NCBI GenBank assembly: GCA_050945855.1 | Contig: JBMNTS010000001.1 | Coordinates: forward strand, 1-64,000 | Origin: CAYSNP01 sp050945855 | GTDB lineage: Bacteria > Bacillota > Clostridia > Christensenellales > DTU072 | DNA: 64,000 nucleotides | Reading direction: 5' to 3' | In this document: piece by piece, positions 16,411 through 24,913 of the stretch | Layout of the letters: every line of letters starts with the position of its first letter | Numbering within the stretch: the first letter of the stretch is position 1 | The notes under the pieces: generated by a model | Seen by the model: the letters and a program-made list of their open reading frames with translations, nothing else | What the model was told of the DNA's origin: nothing | The model's database searches: none | Program-made: the position numbers and the translations under genes

Positions 16411-17209
16411 AAATCAGCTTCTTAATATAATCCGCGTACATGGGAATGATGATAACCGGCTCTTCAAGATCCTTTTCCCAGAGCTTGACCCATTCCAGGG
16501 AAAGGTAGCCGTCATAGCCTATCTTTTTCAATTCATTTACACAATCGGACAAGGGCAGATCTCCTCTGCCTATCAGCTCGTATTTTACTCTGCCGTTCTT
16601 TATGCTGCTGTCCTTAAAATGCACGTATTTAATATACTTGCCGATGTTGGCGACGGTGTCCGCAATGCTTTCGGAATTATAGCGGTAAGGGTGATTGATG
16701 TCCCACAGCACCCCGATATTATCCGAGGCGACAGAATCCATAAATCTGCGTAACGCTTGGGTATCCACAAACATACCGTTGGTCTCCATAATCGGAGTTA
16801 CCCCTTTTGCCTCTCCGTAAAGGGCAAGCATAAGATAAAGGTCTTTTGCCAAACCTATATCCCCGCCGTCTTTATAGGCAACGCCGGTGGGCATTACTCT
16901 GACGTACTTGCAACCAAGTTTTTGCGCAAGATCTATATATGCTTTGCCATGGGAGAGAGCCTCGTCCCTGAGACCGTGGTGGGCAACGCAAACGGTGCTG
17001 GTAAGGCAGCTTATCTCCAGCCCCAATCTGTTTATTTTTGCAACGGTTTCTTCGATTTTTTCCTTACCGAAGACTTTGATTGCGGGAGCAAAGGTTTCGC
17101 CCTCTATCCCTCTTATCTCAATCCCGTCATATCCGAAATCCTTGGCGGTAGAGAGCACGCTATCCATATCCCAATTGGGGCAGCCTATTGTTGAAAAAGC
17201 TTTTTTCAT
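16409..17209 (-). CDS. Sugar phosphate isomerase/epimerase-like TIM-barrel protein
   Basis: A 266-residue xylose isomerase-like TIM barrel (AP endonuclease 2 superfamily). The start is ATG 17209, with AAGGAGG upstream; a longer frame to 17278 has no such support and overlaps the previous gene. Metal-binding candidates sit in the expected strands: GIEIRGIEG near the N-terminus, METNGMF in the middle (Glu), LWDINHPYR and VHFKD (Asp, His), and the closing LSLEWVK (Glu). Family members isomerise or epimerise free or phosphorylated sugars and inositols; the substrate cannot be read from sequence. It follows the acyl-CoA synthetase gene directly, but I see no pathway link between them. Confidence 0.75.
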   Translation of the reverse strand: MKKAFSTIGCPNWDMDSVLSTAKDFGYDGIEIRGIEGETFAPAIKVFGKEKIEETVAKINRLGLEISCLTSTVCVAHHGLRDEALSHGKAYIDLAQKLGCKYVRVMPTGVAYKDGGDIGLAKDLYLMLALYGEAKGVTPIMETNGMFVDTQALRRFMDSVASDNIGVLWDINHPYRYNSESIADTVANIGKYIKYVHFKDSSIKNGRVKYELIGRGDLPLSDCVNELKKIGYDGYLSLEWVKLWEKDLEEPVIIIPMYADYIKKLI

Positions 17210-17225
17210 AATATTATCCTCCTTC

Positions 17226-18890
17226 TCAAGCCGTTTCGATATTGTCCGCGTCGGTAAGCTTGAAAATGTTGACCGCATTTTCTCTTAACTTGTATTTTTG
17301 TATCTTGCCGCTTGCCGTGGTGGGGAAAGCGTCCATAAACCAAACGTAACTGGGTATTTTATGCCGCGCCATACTACCTCTAACAAATTCTTTCACTTCT
17401 TCCGCGCTGAGCGTTTCGCCTTCCTTTAAGATGATGCAGGCGAGCACCTCTTCGCCGTATTTTTTGGAAGGCAAGCCCACAACCTGCACGTCTTTGATTT
17501 TGGGATGAGTATATAAAAACTCCTCAATCTCTTTGGGGTAAATATTTTCGCCGCCTCTGATAATCATATCCTTGATTCTGCCCACTATCTTGTAATAGCC
17601 TTCCTCGTCCACGATTGCAAGGTCGCCGGTGTGCAGCCATCCGTCCTTATCTATGGCAAGAGCGGTAGCCTCGGGCATCTTGTAATAGCCTTTCATAAGA
17701 TTGTAGCCCCTCGCGCAAAACTCTCCCGGCTGATGAGGCCCCAGGGTTTTGCCCGTTTCCGGGTCAATTACTTTGGTCTCCACTCCGGGGAAAGCTCTGC
17801 CAACCGTGTTTACCCTATGCTCGATGCTGTCAAAAGTCGTGGTCATAGTGCATCCGGGAGACGCTTCCGTCAAGCCGTACACTATGACAATTTCGCTCAT
17901 ATTCATTTTACTGATAACCTGCCGCATTATCTCTATTGGGCAAGGGGAGCCCGCCATAATTCCCGTGCGCAGATTTAATTTGTAGCTTGCGAAATCCGGT
18001 TTTTCCAATAGACCGATAAACATTGTGGGCACGCCGTGCACGGCTGTGCATTGCTTTTCTTGCAAAGCGTCCATAACCGTTTTCGGCTGATAATACTCTA
18101 CGGGTACCATTGTCGTGCCGTTGGTAATGCACGCCATTACCGCCAGCACAAGGCCGAAGCAATGGAAAAGCGGCACGCATATCAGCAGTCTGTCCTTGGG
18201 GCTGAAATTCATTCCTTTGCCGATGGTAAAGCCGTTGTTTACTATATTGTAATGCGTGAGCATAACACCTTTGGGAAAGCCAGTGGTGCCCGAGGTATAC
18301 TGCATATTGATAACCTCGTGAACGTCCAGGCTGCGCTTTATCTTTTCTAGCTCCTCGTCGGCAATGTCCTCGCCCAGCTTTTCCAGTTCCGCAAAGTTAA
18401 TCATGCCGTCAGGGGTGTATTCCCCGGCAAAAACTACTTTTTTTAAATAGGGCAGACCCGCGCTTTCGGGAGAGCCGTCCGGACTGAACTTAAGGTTGGG
18501 GCAAAGCTCGTTGATTATATCCACGTAATTGCTGTCCTTAAAGCCGTTAATCAGCACCAACGCTTTGGTGTCCGACTGGCGCAACAAAAATTCGGTCTCA
18601 TATACCTTATAATTTGTGTTTACCGTTACCAAAGGCGCACCGATTTTAGCCGTTGAAAACAATGTCAGCAGCCATTCGGGCACGTTGGTGGCCCAGATAG
18701 CGACATGGTCGCCTTTACCGATGCCTAACTTAAGCCAGCCTTTGGCTATTTTATCCGTTACCTCGTCAAGCTGCTTCCAAGTAAGTTTAAAATCCCGGTC
18801 TCCATAATCTATGGCAATATTGTCCGGATACGTTTTTGCCAAATTCTCTATTACTTGCCCTACCGTTAAATTAAGCATCTGTTGCGACAT
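17226..18890 (-). CDS. AMP-forming acyl-CoA synthetase
   Basis: ANL-superfamily ligase of 554 residues that adenylates a carboxylic acid and transfers it to CoA. The P-loop-like motif YTSGTTGFPKGV lies near residue 198-209, followed by the A-motifs VYGLTEASPG, the adenylate-binding HTGDLAIVDEEGYYKIVGR, and the C-terminal catalytic Lys in TASGKIQKYKLRE. Overall it resembles medium- or long-chain fatty acyl-CoA ligases (FadD/AcsF type) rather than acetyl-CoA synthetase. It starts at ATG 18890, shortly after the pseudouridine synthase gene and reading the same way. Substrate chain length is not determinable here. Confidence 0.85.
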   Translation of the reverse strand: MSQQMLNLTVGQVIENLAKTYPDNIAIDYGDRDFKLTWKQLDEVTDKIAKGWLKLGIGKGDHVAIWATNVPEWLLTLFSTAKIGAPLVTVNTNYKVYETEFLLRQSDTKALVLINGFKDSNYVDIINELCPNLKFSPDGSPESAGLPYLKKVVFAGEYTPDGMINFAELEKLGEDIADEELEKIKRSLDVHEVINMQYTSGTTGFPKGVMLTHYNIVNNGFTIGKGMNFSPKDRLLICVPLFHCFGLVLAVMACITNGTTMVPVEYYQPKTVMDALQEKQCTAVHGVPTMFIGLLEKPDFASYKLNLRTGIMAGSPCPIEIMRQVISKMNMSEIVIVYGLTEASPGCTMTTTFDSIEHRVNTVGRAFPGVETKVIDPETGKTLGPHQPGEFCARGYNLMKGYYKMPEATALAIDKDGWLHTGDLAIVDEEGYYKIVGRIKDMIIRGGENIYPKEIEEFLYTHPKIKDVQVVGLPSKKYGEEVLACIILKEGETLSAEEVKEFVRGSMARHKIPSYVWFMDAFPTTASGKIQKYKLRENAVNIFKLTDADNIETA

Positions 18891-18904
18891 AAAACCTCTT
18901 TTGT

Positions 18905-19633
18905 TTAAAATTTTATATTAAGATTAAGATATAATGGAATGTTAAAGTTTTTCCATGGGATTCTTTCCTCGGGCGGGAAAACCCTGAAAGCCATTATTTC
19001 ACGGCTGACGGGGTGCGGTAATTTTACCTCGACTGCCCAAAGCGCCATTTGCGTGGGCGTTTCCGGAATGTTCTTGCCGTATTTTCTGTCATACAGCACG
19101 GGTGCTCCTATTGACGCCATTTGCACCCTGATTTGGTGAGTTCTGCCCGTTTGCAGATTAATGCTGACCAGGGCGCATTTGTTCTTTACTTCCAGCACGC
19201 GGTAGTCCAGAACCGCCTTTTTTGCGCCTTCCGTAGTCATCGGCACTGCCACGACCTCGTTCTTGGCTTCGTTTTTTAACAGATAATGCACCAGTTCGGA
19301 CTGTTTTTCCTGGGGCACGCCGTCCAGCACCGCGATGTACTTTTTTTCCACCTCGCCCGCCTTCAGGCTTTCGGAAATGCGGGAAGCCGCTTTGGTGGTT
19401 TTGGCAAATACGACTACACCGCCCGTAGGTCTGTCCAGCCTGTGCACCAAGCCCAAAAAAGCGTCCCCCGGTTTATTGTATTTTCGCTTAAGATATTCCT
19501 TAAGAATGCGCAAAAGGTCCCAATCGCCCGAAGAATCTTCGCAAACAGGCATATTATGCGGTTTGACCGCGACAAGTAAATGATTGTCCTCAAATACTAT
19601 GTTGATATTGTCAAGTAATTTATCCAATTCCAT
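18905..19633 (-). CDS. RluA-family pseudouridine synthase
   Basis: Converts specific uridines in rRNA or tRNA to pseudouridine. The catalytic Asp is in HRLDRPTGG (about residues 64-72), and the LQTGRTHQIRVQ motif of the family follows (about 160-171). At 242 residues it lacks the N-terminal S4 domain of RluD and is the short form seen in many Firmicutes. The target uridine cannot be assigned from sequence. The gene precedes the acyl-CoA synthetase gene by 14 bases on the same strand. Confidence 0.88.
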   Translation of the reverse strand: MELDKLLDNINIVFEDNHLLVAVKPHNMPVCEDSSGDWDLLRILKEYLKRKYNKPGDAFLGLVHRLDRPTGGVVVFAKTTKAASRISESLKAGEVEKKYIAVLDGVPQEKQSELVHYLLKNEAKNEVVAVPMTTEGAKKAVLDYRVLEVKNKCALVSINLQTGRTHQIRVQMASIGAPVLYDRKYGKNIPETPTQMALWAVEVKLPHPVSREIMAFRVFPPEERIPWKNFNIPLYLNLNIKF

Positions 19634-19700
19634 AATTTATTCTTTTACAATATAATATATTGTCATTCACATTGTCAATTTGTTTTCGCAATATGCGTAC

Positions 19701-21650
19701 TTATTGTTTATTTTTTACCATTGACAAAAAGGTTTCCTCATCAATGACCGCAATGCCCAGCGCGTTGGCTTTATCCAATTTGGAGCCCGCGTTTTCCCCG
19801 GCGATGACCAGATTGACGCTTTTTGAAATACTGTCCGCCACCTCTCCGCCCAGACTCTCTATAAGCTCCGCGGCCTGCGAACGGGTGTATGATGTCAAGG
19901 AGCCGGTCAGCACTACTTTTTTGCCCGAAAAAGCTCCCGATTGCGGTTGGGCATCCGCGGCAAACTCAATCCCCTTTTGCAATAATTTTTCTATCAATTC
20001 TTTGTTTTCGTCGGAAGCGAAAAACTCCACAACGCCCGCCGCGGTTATCTCGCCTATATCCGGAATAGCGGTAAGCTCCTCCGCGCTCGCCTGCATTATT
20101 GCATTGAGCGAGCCCAATGATTTAACAAGCTGCGCGCTTGCCTTTTTACCTATGTTTGGTATCCCCAAAGCGCAAATAAACCTGTCCAAAGTCGTATGTT
20201 TGGACTTTTCTATTGCCTCCAATAGGTTGTCCGCCTTTTTATCCTTAAAGCCTTCCAACTGCAACAGCTCTTCCTTTGTCAAGTCGTAAAGCTGATAAGG
20301 GCGGATAATGTTAAGGTCGTTGAAAAGCTGTTCCAGCGTCTTTTCGCTTAGCCCCTCAATATCCATACACGGCTTGGACGCGAAATGTATCAACGCGCTT
20401 ATGGTCTTGGGCGCGCACTCCTCATCCGTGCAGTATATAAAGGGACCTGATTCCCTTATCGCGCCTTTGCAGCCCGGACAAAATGCGGGCTTTTCGATAT
20501 CCCTGCTGTGAGAATAATGCTCGGCTACGCCGGTAATTTCGGGTATTACGTCGTTGCTGCGCCTGATAAACACACGGCTGCCAATCTTTACATCCTTTTT
20601 TATGATATCGGCGTAATTGTTTAGAGTAGCTCTGCTGACGGTGGCGCCCATAAGCTCCACGGGCTCCAAAACTGCAAGGGGATTTAATTTTCCCGTACGG
20701 GACACTCTCCAGATTACGTCTTTTAATATCGTGGTGCTTTCCTCGGCGGAAAATTTATAGGCTATCGCCCATCTGGGAAATTTATCCGTTTCGCCCAATT
20801 CCTTGCGCAATTCCAAATTATCCAGCTTAAACACCGCGCCGTCCGTCATAAAATCCAGTTGCGCCCTGCCTTTGTCTATGCGCTCCAGCGCCTCAAACGC
20901 CTTTTCTTCGGACTTGATCAGGGTGAAAGCGGCGTCCGTAAGAAAACCGTTGTCGCTCAAAAATTTATTCATTTCGCTTTGGGAGAAAAACTTTTCCTCC
21001 CCGCAATAATTGATATTGTACGCCACAAAATCCAATCTGCGGGAGGCGGTAATTCTGGGGTCCAGATTGCGTATTGCCCCCGCCGCTCCGTTGCGCGGAT
21101 TTTTGAGAGGACGCTCCGCCTTTTCGTTGTACTCCCGAAAAGCGGAATACCGCATCAGCGCTTCGCCTGTTATCTCGATTTCACCTTTATAGCTTATCTT
21201 TAAGGGAACGGTGTTGATAGTGCGTATCTGGGCGGTGACATTTTCCCCGGTTACGCCGTTACCCCTTGTCGCCCCAGTGACCAGCAAACCGTTTTTATAG
21301 GTAAGAGCAAGAGTAAGTCCGTCAAACTTGTTCTCTATTGTAAGAGCGGGCAAATGCCCGAACTTTTTTTCCAGTCGCGCAAAAAAATCCTTCAGGCTCG
21401 CGGCGCTTTGCGCCTTGTCCAAAGAGTATAGCCTGTTTTTATGGTTGTGCTGCTCAAATTTTTTGCTTATTTGGTCGCCTACCCGTCTTGTGGGAGAGTC
21501 GGGCAGTACTTCTCCGGTCATTTGCTCAAGCAATACCAGCTCGTCGTATAATTCGTCATACTCCTTGTCGGAAACTGTAGGCTCGTCCAAGGTGTAATAT
21601 TCATAGGCATATTTATTAAGCAAATCCACCAGCTCTCTCATTCTGCTCAT
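19701..21650 (-). CDS. ligA: NAD-dependent DNA ligase
   Basis: Seals nicks during replication and repair, using NAD. Domains in order: NAD-binding Ia (SRMRELVDLLNKYAYEYY), adenylation domain with the catalytic Lys108 in ENKFDG, OB fold, zinc finger with CPGC and the later CTDEEC (four cysteines, about 395-420), helix-hairpin-helix region, and a C-terminal BRCT domain (GKKVVLTGSLTSYTRSQAAELIESLGG). The 649 residues are normal to slightly short. It lies six bases after pcrA, a common pairing in Firmicutes. Confidence 0.97.
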   Translation of the reverse strand: MSRMRELVDLLNKYAYEYYTLDEPTVSDKEYDELYDELVLLEQMTGEVLPDSPTRRVGDQISKKFEQHNHKNRLYSLDKAQSAASLKDFFARLEKKFGHLPALTIENKFDGLTLALTYKNGLLVTGATRGNGVTGENVTAQIRTINTVPLKISYKGEIEITGEALMRYSAFREYNEKAERPLKNPRNGAAGAIRNLDPRITASRRLDFVAYNINYCGEEKFFSQSEMNKFLSDNGFLTDAAFTLIKSEEKAFEALERIDKGRAQLDFMTDGAVFKLDNLELRKELGETDKFPRWAIAYKFSAEESTTILKDVIWRVSRTGKLNPLAVLEPVELMGATVSRATLNNYADIIKKDVKIGSRVFIRRSNDVIPEITGVAEHYSHSRDIEKPAFCPGCKGAIRESGPFIYCTDEECAPKTISALIHFASKPCMDIEGLSEKTLEQLFNDLNIIRPYQLYDLTKEELLQLEGFKDKKADNLLEAIEKSKHTTLDRFICALGIPNIGKKASAQLVKSLGSLNAIMQASAEELTAIPDIGEITAAGVVEFFASDENKELIEKLLQKGIEFAADAQPQSGAFSGKKVVLTGSLTSYTRSQAAELIESLGGEVADSISKSVNLVIAGENAGSKLDKANALGIAVIDEETFLSMVKNKQ

Positions 21651-21655
21651 AAGCC

Positions 21656-23848
21656 TTACTCCTTATCCGCCAATTTCAGCGGCGCGCTTTCCAGAGCGAA
21701 TTTTTTTATCCCCAAACCGGAAAAAGCAATGGTTGCCGTCACTCCCCTGCCGCTGCCGGACACCTCAAGCACGGTACCTTTGCCATACTTGTTATGCTCC
21801 ACTATGCTGCCCGCCTTAATCTGCGCTATTTCCTCCTCGTTTTTAAGCGCGGGTTTTTCCGCCTGCTTCAAATTGACCGCCTGCGCCCACAAAGGCTGGT
21901 AAGTAAAAGCGTTATCCGCTTTACCGAACCTTTCCTGAACGAAAGATACTCTCTTGTTGCCTTTGCTTTCCTCAACAAAACGGGAAGGCACGCAGGTTTT
22001 TGTCTGATTGTATCTGAAACGGTTGGTGCAGCCCGAAATAAACAAGCGTTCCTTAGCGCGGGTAATCGCCACATACATTATGCGCCTCTCTTCCTCAATC
22101 AAACCTTCCCTGATGCTTTGAGAGGAAGGGAAAACCTCTTCTTCACAGCCCACAATAAACACTACCTTAAATTCCAGCCCTTTTGCCGAATGCATTGTGG
22201 CAATAACTACGGCGTCTTTCGCCTCATCCTCGTCCTTCTCTTCGGGAGCCAAAAAAACCGTTTCCAAAAAATCGTGCAAATCCGCGTTAGCAAAACTTCG
22301 GGAAAACTCCGCCGTATGTTCCGCCAACTCCAGAATATTTTCCCAGCGCGTTTTATCCTCTTCCTTGCCGCTTTGCAGGTAATATTCCTCAAAGCCCACC
22401 CTGTTGATCAGAAAAACAATATATTCGGATAGGGGCAGGCTTGCCGCCTCTTTTATGTCCTTAATCAGCAGGGCAAAATCCAGCACCCGCGCTCTTGTTT
22501 TTGCGGACAAATCCTTGTTGGATTCTATGTTTTCTATTTCATCAATCAGCCTAGTGCCCTTAGCCTGCGCCCTGTTTATCAAAGCCTGAACGGTAGCCTC
22601 GCCTATCCCGCGTCTGGGGCAGTTGATTACCCGCTCTATCGCCTGGGTGTCGTTGGGATTGACAATTATCCTCAGATAGGCGATAACGTCCTGTACTTCC
22701 TTGCGGTCAAAAAACCTGAGTCCGCCGTATAATTTATACGGAATGGAAAAGTCGGAGAATTTTTTTTCAAATAAACGTGTAAGCGAGTTGACTCTTACTA
22801 GTATGGCAAAATCGCTGTATGAGTACCCGTAAGCCCGCTTTAGGGACACTATATTATCCATTACCCATTCCGCTTCGATATGGTCGTTGTATGCGGTGAA
22901 ATATGTAACTTCCGCCCCCTCACCCTTTGCGGTAAACAGCTTTTTGTCATGCCTTTGAGTATTGTTTTTGATTACGTTGTTGGCGCAACCTAAGATAGCG
23001 CCGGTAGAGCGGTAGTTTTGTTGCAGGCGGTAAATCTTGGCGCTTTTATAAATCTCTTTAAATTGCAGGATATTGCGTATATCCGCTCCCCGCCAGCCGT
23101 ATATGCTCTGGTCGTCGTCGCCTACCACAAACAGATTGCCCCAATAACCCGACAATTGTCTTACCAGCGTAAACTGTATCGCGTTGGTGTCTTGAAACTC
23201 ATCCACATGGATATATCTAAACCGCTTTTGATATTTTTCCAGTACTTCGGGGCAAGTACGGAAAAGCATTTCCGTCTTAATCAGCAAATCGTCAAAATCC
23301 AAAGCGTTATTGCTTTTCAAAATTCTTTCATATTGAGTGTATACTTTATACACATCTTCCGCGTCGCCGTCCTGTTCCATCTGTGTTTTGTATTCCGCGG
23401 GAGTCAGCCCTTCGTTTTTGGCGTTGCTGATATGCCATTTGTATTTTTTCTTTTGCTCTTCGGAAATGCCGACCTCGCCCAGAATGTTTTTTATTATCCT
23501 CGCGCTGTCGCTTTCGTTATAAATGGTAAAACGGGTATCAAAGCCCAGTTTGTCTATATCCCGCCTTAATACGCTTGCGCAAAAAGAATGAAAGGTGCTT
23601 ACCCACACGTCGCAATCCGCGTTGACCATGCGCATAATGCGCTCTTTCATTTCGTTGGTTGCCTTGTTTGTAAAGGTAATCGCTAAGATATTGTAAGGAG
23701 ATACCTTTTTTTCGTCCGCAAGATAAGCTATCCTGTATGTCAGCACTCTGGTTTTGCCGCTACCCGCTCCCGCAAAGACCAATACCTGCCCCTCTGTATC
23801 CAGGACAGCCGCTCTTTGTTCTTCGTTTAAATGCGTCAAATCAATCAT
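21656..23848 (-). CDS. pcrA: UvrD/PcrA-type DNA helicase
   Basis: Superfamily 1A 3'-5' helicase for repair and for clearing recombination intermediates. Walker A is AGAGSGKTR at about 27-35, motif II HVDEFQDTN, motif III GDDDQSIYGWRGA, motif IV LQQNYRST, and motif VI VAITRAKERL. Length (730) suits PcrA. The C-terminal Tudor-like tail (GSIVEHNKYGKGTVLEV), which contacts RNA polymerase in PcrA, is present. It is flanked by dgt upstream and ligA downstream on the same strand. Confidence 0.96.
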   Translation of the reverse strand: MIDLTHLNEEQRAAVLDTEGQVLVFAGAGSGKTRVLTYRIAYLADEKKVSPYNILAITFTNKATNEMKERIMRMVNADCDVWVSTFHSFCASVLRRDIDKLGFDTRFTIYNESDSARIIKNILGEVGISEEQKKKYKWHISNAKNEGLTPAEYKTQMEQDGDAEDVYKVYTQYERILKSNNALDFDDLLIKTEMLFRTCPEVLEKYQKRFRYIHVDEFQDTNAIQFTLVRQLSGYWGNLFVVGDDDQSIYGWRGADIRNILQFKEIYKSAKIYRLQQNYRSTGAILGCANNVIKNNTQRHDKKLFTAKGEGAEVTYFTAYNDHIEAEWVMDNIVSLKRAYGYSYSDFAILVRVNSLTRLFEKKFSDFSIPYKLYGGLRFFDRKEVQDVIAYLRIIVNPNDTQAIERVINCPRRGIGEATVQALINRAQAKGTRLIDEIENIESNKDLSAKTRARVLDFALLIKDIKEAASLPLSEYIVFLINRVGFEEYYLQSGKEEDKTRWENILELAEHTAEFSRSFANADLHDFLETVFLAPEEKDEDEAKDAVVIATMHSAKGLEFKVVFIVGCEEEVFPSSQSIREGLIEEERRIMYVAITRAKERLFISGCTNRFRYNQTKTCVPSRFVEESKGNKRVSFVQERFGKADNAFTYQPLWAQAVNLKQAEKPALKNEEEIAQIKAGSIVEHNKYGKGTVLEVSGSGRGVTATIAFSGLGIKKFALESAPLKLADKE

Positions 23849-23850
23849 AA

Positions 23851-24834
23851 TTATCTTTTGGTCTCTTGAAAGATGTCCACCAGGTAGATATCCTTAAACA
23901 TTTTTATAGCGTAATTGTCCGTCATGCCCGCTATGTAATCAGCAACGCTGATTTCGGGCTTTTCGCCCGTTTGGGCAAGCGTGTCCGTATGCTCGATAAA
24001 GTATTCAAAAAGCAGTCTGATCAGTTTGTCCGCCTTTTTTATCTGCTGCATTTTGTTCTCGTTAAAATACACCTTTTCAAACATAAAATTCCTGAGTTCG
24101 TCCATTTTGCAAGCGTACTCTTGTGATTGCTGCACAAAAGGTTGCAGATAGCTGGTACTGATAATGTCCGCAATAAGGTTATTTATTCTTTCCCTTTTGG
24201 TGTATCCCAGCAGCTTACAGGCGTCTTTGGGCAAATCCTTTTGCGTAATAATCCCGGCCATAACCGCATCGTCTATATCATGATTGATATACGCGATTTT
24301 ATCCGCAAGCATAACCGCTTTGCCTTCCAGAGTGCAGGGATTGCCGCTTGAGCGGTGATTGAGAATGCCGTCGCGCACCTCGTAAGTCAGATTAAGCCCT
24401 ACTCCCCCGTTTTCCAGCACGTCCACTACTCGCAAGCCCTGCTCATTATGCTCAAAATGCCCCAGAATATCCTCAAGCGTCCGCTCTCCGCAATGACCGA
24501 AAGGCGTATGCCCCAAATCGTGCCCTAGCGCTATTGCCTCCGTCAAATCCTCGTTAAGCTTTAACGCGCGGCTTATCGTACGCGCCACAAGCGATACTTC
24601 CAGCGTATGCGTCATACGGGTGACAAAATGGTCGCCGTCCGGCGAAATAAACACCTGCGTCTTATGCTTAAGGCGTCTGAAAGCCTTGCTGTGCACAATT
24701 CTGTCCCGGTCGCGCTGATAATCCGTACGCATGGGACACGCCTGCTCAGTAAGCCTTCTGCCCCTGCTTGCGGCTTCCCGCATGGCGTACGGACTCATCC
24801 ACTTGTCAAGGAACTCCAAATATTCTCCCTTCAT
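23851..24834 (-). CDS. dgt: dGTPase-like HD triphosphohydrolase
   Basis: HD-superfamily enzyme expected to hydrolyse deoxynucleoside triphosphates to nucleoside and triphosphate. Metal ligands are visible: FRRLKHKTQV, FVTRMTHTLEVS (His), ALGHDLGHTPFGH (HD pair) and the later KIAYINHDIDD (Asp). The 327-residue length matches the short Firmicutes form. ATG 24834 follows AGGAG. It begins a dgt-pcrA-ligA run of DNA maintenance genes and lies just past the terminator of ppdK. Preference for dGTP cannot be confirmed from sequence. Confidence 0.92.
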   Translation of the reverse strand: MKGEYLEFLDKWMSPYAMREAASRGRRLTEQACPMRTDYQRDRDRIVHSKAFRRLKHKTQVFISPDGDHFVTRMTHTLEVSLVARTISRALKLNEDLTEAIALGHDLGHTPFGHCGERTLEDILGHFEHNEQGLRVVDVLENGGVGLNLTYEVRDGILNHRSSGNPCTLEGKAVMLADKIAYINHDIDDAVMAGIITQKDLPKDACKLLGYTKRERINNLIADIISTSYLQPFVQQSQEYACKMDELRNFMFEKVYFNENKMQQIKKADKLIRLLFEYFIEHTDTLAQTGEKPEISVADYIAGMTDNYAIKMFKDIYLVDIFQETKR

Positions 24835-24869
24835 ATTTACTCCTATAATATGCGCGTTTTGCGCGCATA

Positions 24870-24903
24870 AAATATCCGCTTATTGCGGGGGCAATAAGCG
24901 GAT
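24870..24903 (-). terminator. Terminator after ppdK
   Basis: A perfect 13-base inverted repeat, ATCCGCTTATTGC (24903-24891 on the minus strand) and GCAATAAGCGGAT (24886-24874), with a CCCC loop, followed by ATTTTAT. It lies ten bases after the ppdK stop. Confidence 0.75.
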
Positions 24904-24913
24904 TATCACTCAC

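Noticed and set aside
17210..17278. N-terminal extension of the sugar isomerase-like protein
   Set aside because: It overlaps the acyl-CoA synthetase gene, while ATG 17209 has AAGGAGG and gives a normal TIM-barrel start.
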